Made by a program: the position numbers and the translations under genes. Shown here piece by piece: positions 5,981 to 6,413 of a stretch of 6,413 bases of DNA. Each line of letters begins with the position of its first letter. Within the stretch, counting starts at the first letter, position 1. Source of the stretch: Actinomycetes bacterium (GTDB taxonomy: Bacteria > Actinomycetota > Actinomycetes > Streptosporangiales > Streptosporangiaceae); contig JAFACJ010001045.1 in NCBI GenBank assembly GCA_023425615.1, forward strand, positions 1 through 6,413, written 5' to 3'. The notes beneath the pieces are model-generated. The model ran no database searches, was not told the DNA's origin, and worked only from the letters and a program-made list of their open reading frames with translations.

Positions 5981-5992
5981 CGGTGATCACCG
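5981..5992 (+). repeat. 12-bp palindrome between int and the tRNA
   Basis: CGGTGATCACCG is a perfect 12-bp palindrome, 40 bp after the integrase stop and 72 bp from the tRNA 3' end. It lies where arm-type integrase or excisionase sites of the attachment region would be expected. The inner GTGATCAC recurs at 691-698, and TGATCAC at 391-397. A role as a protein-binding site is inference. Confidence 0.45.
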
Positions 5993-6015
5993 TGAATGGC
6001 CGGTAGATCAAAGAG

Positions 6016-6055
6016 AAGAGCCTCTGGTCTGCTTCCGCAGGTCAGAGGCTCTTTT
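6016..6055. terminator. Bidirectional terminator between int and tRNA-Tyr
   Basis: AAGAGCCTCTG (6016-6026) pairs perfectly with CAGAGGCTCTT (6043-6053) over 11 bp. Inside, after a GT/GT mismatch, CTGC (6029-6032) pairs with GCAG (6037-6040) around a TTCC loop. A T-run ends the hairpin on the plus strand (TTTT, 6052-6055), and a pyrimidine-rich TCTTCTCTTTG follows it on the minus strand. It can end the rightward xis-int transcript and the leftward tRNA transcript, whose gene ends 8 nt away. Confidence 0.85.
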
Positions 6056-6063
6056 CGCAAGTG

Positions 6064-6144
<81 letters not shown>

Positions 6145-6167
6145 GTGTGTCGCTTGCGACGTCAGAA

Positions 6168-6197
6168 ATACTAGCGGACGTGAGGAGTGGTCGTCAC
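6168..6197 (-). promoter_or_regulatory. Probable tRNA-Tyr promoter
   Basis: On the minus strand a -10-like TAGTAT (6173-6168) is preceded, with an 18-nt spacer, by a -35-like GTGACG (6197-6192). Initiation about 7 nt downstream of the -10 would give a leader of roughly 15-20 nt before the tRNA 5' end at 6144. This resembles the main vegetative sigma factor consensus (TTGACN, TANNNT). Confidence 0.5.
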
Positions 6198-6214
6198 ATG
6201 GGTTGGCGCGTGGT

Positions 6215-6260
6215 GGGGGGTCGGGCTGGGAGACTGGGGGGTGGTGGGGCCCCGGGTGGG
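6215..6260 (+). other. G-run tract, G-quadruplex-prone leader
   Basis: Plus-strand G-runs occur at 6215-6220, 6223-6225, 6228-6230 and 6236-6241 with loops of 2, 2 and 5 nt, a canonical four-tract G-quadruplex pattern. More runs follow up to 6260. The tract lies between the tRNA promoter and the yajQ-family gene, in the probable upstream or leader region of the latter. Confidence 0.6.
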
Positions 6261-6304
6261 TCCGCCCGTAGTGATCGTCTCTAATGCGTGAGGACATCTG
6301 AACC

Positions 6305-6413
6305 GTGGCATCCGAGAGTTCGTTCGACATCGTCTCGAAGCTGGACCGGCAGGAGACGGACAACGCGTTGAACCAGGCGGCCAAGGAAGTGGCCAACCGG
6401 TTCGACTTCCGTA
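6305..6413 (+). CDS. yajQ: YajQ-family nucleotide-binding protein (5' part)
   Basis: The frame starts with GTG at 6305 and runs off the window after 36 codons. The product begins [20 protein letters not shown] and continues [15 protein letters not shown], the highly conserved N-terminus of the YajQ family (formerly DUF520). YajQ proteins are small cytoplasmic proteins with two RNA-recognition-like folds; some bind nucleotides including cyclic di-GMP. In this lineage the function is not established. A GAGGA (6290-6294) lies 10 nt before the start. It marks the chromosomal flank of the element. I recall a yajQ-family gene next to the SLP1 integrase and tRNA-Tyr in S. coelicolor, which would make this a conserved locus. 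Confidence 0.92.
   Translation, partial: MASESSFDIVSKLDRQETDNALNQAAKEVANRFDFR

Noticed and set aside
6261..6304. Promoter directly before the yajQ-family gene
   Set aside because: A weak TAATGC-like hexamer occurs near 6282, but without a supporting -35 at proper spacing. Not strong enough to annotate.

Overview
The window is high-GC DNA with strong C/G bias at third codon positions, GTG starts, purine-rich Shine-Dalgarno sites and U-poor hairpin terminators. This points to a filamentous actinobacterium (Streptomyces, Streptosporangiaceae or Thermomonosporaceae type); I cannot name a genus. It covers the integration end of an actinomycete integrative and conjugative element (AICE) and its junction with the chromosome.

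Layout, left to right: the 3' end of an unidentified gene (1-57) with a terminator; a 63-residue helical protein of unknown function (140-331) closed by a perfect 14-bp hairpin; a 349-bp non-coding stretch with a regular TGTCACG repeat array (461-532) and a hairpin (613-642); a P-loop ATPase/helicase-like replication protein (681-2231); a 331-bp non-coding stretch with a second, unrelated repeat cluster (TTGTCCCAC type, 2274-2451) and a 15-bp hairpin (2488-2525); a primase-polymerase (2563-3618); an excisionase-like HTH protein (3765-3986) overlapping by 4 bp a 652-residue tyrosine integrase (3983-5941); a terminator shared by converging transcripts (6016-6055); a complete tRNA-Tyr(GTA) gene on the minus strand (6064-6144); a G-rich leader; and the first 36 codons of a yajQ-family gene (6305-6413), which is chromosomal.

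How it fits together: the ATPase and PrimPol form a replication module of the prim-pol type known from AICEs, and the two repeat clusters flanking the ATPase gene are the best candidates for its origin or for operators. Xis and Int form a translationally coupled module for excision and integration at the 3' end of tRNA-Tyr, the gene also used by SLP1 of Streptomyces coelicolor. The other attachment site, the transfer genes and the transcriptional regulator must lie to the left, outside the window.

The most unusual features are the integrase, whose C-terminus carries a second copy of its own core-binding domain after the catalytic domain, and the two differently built iteron-like arrays around the ATPase gene.
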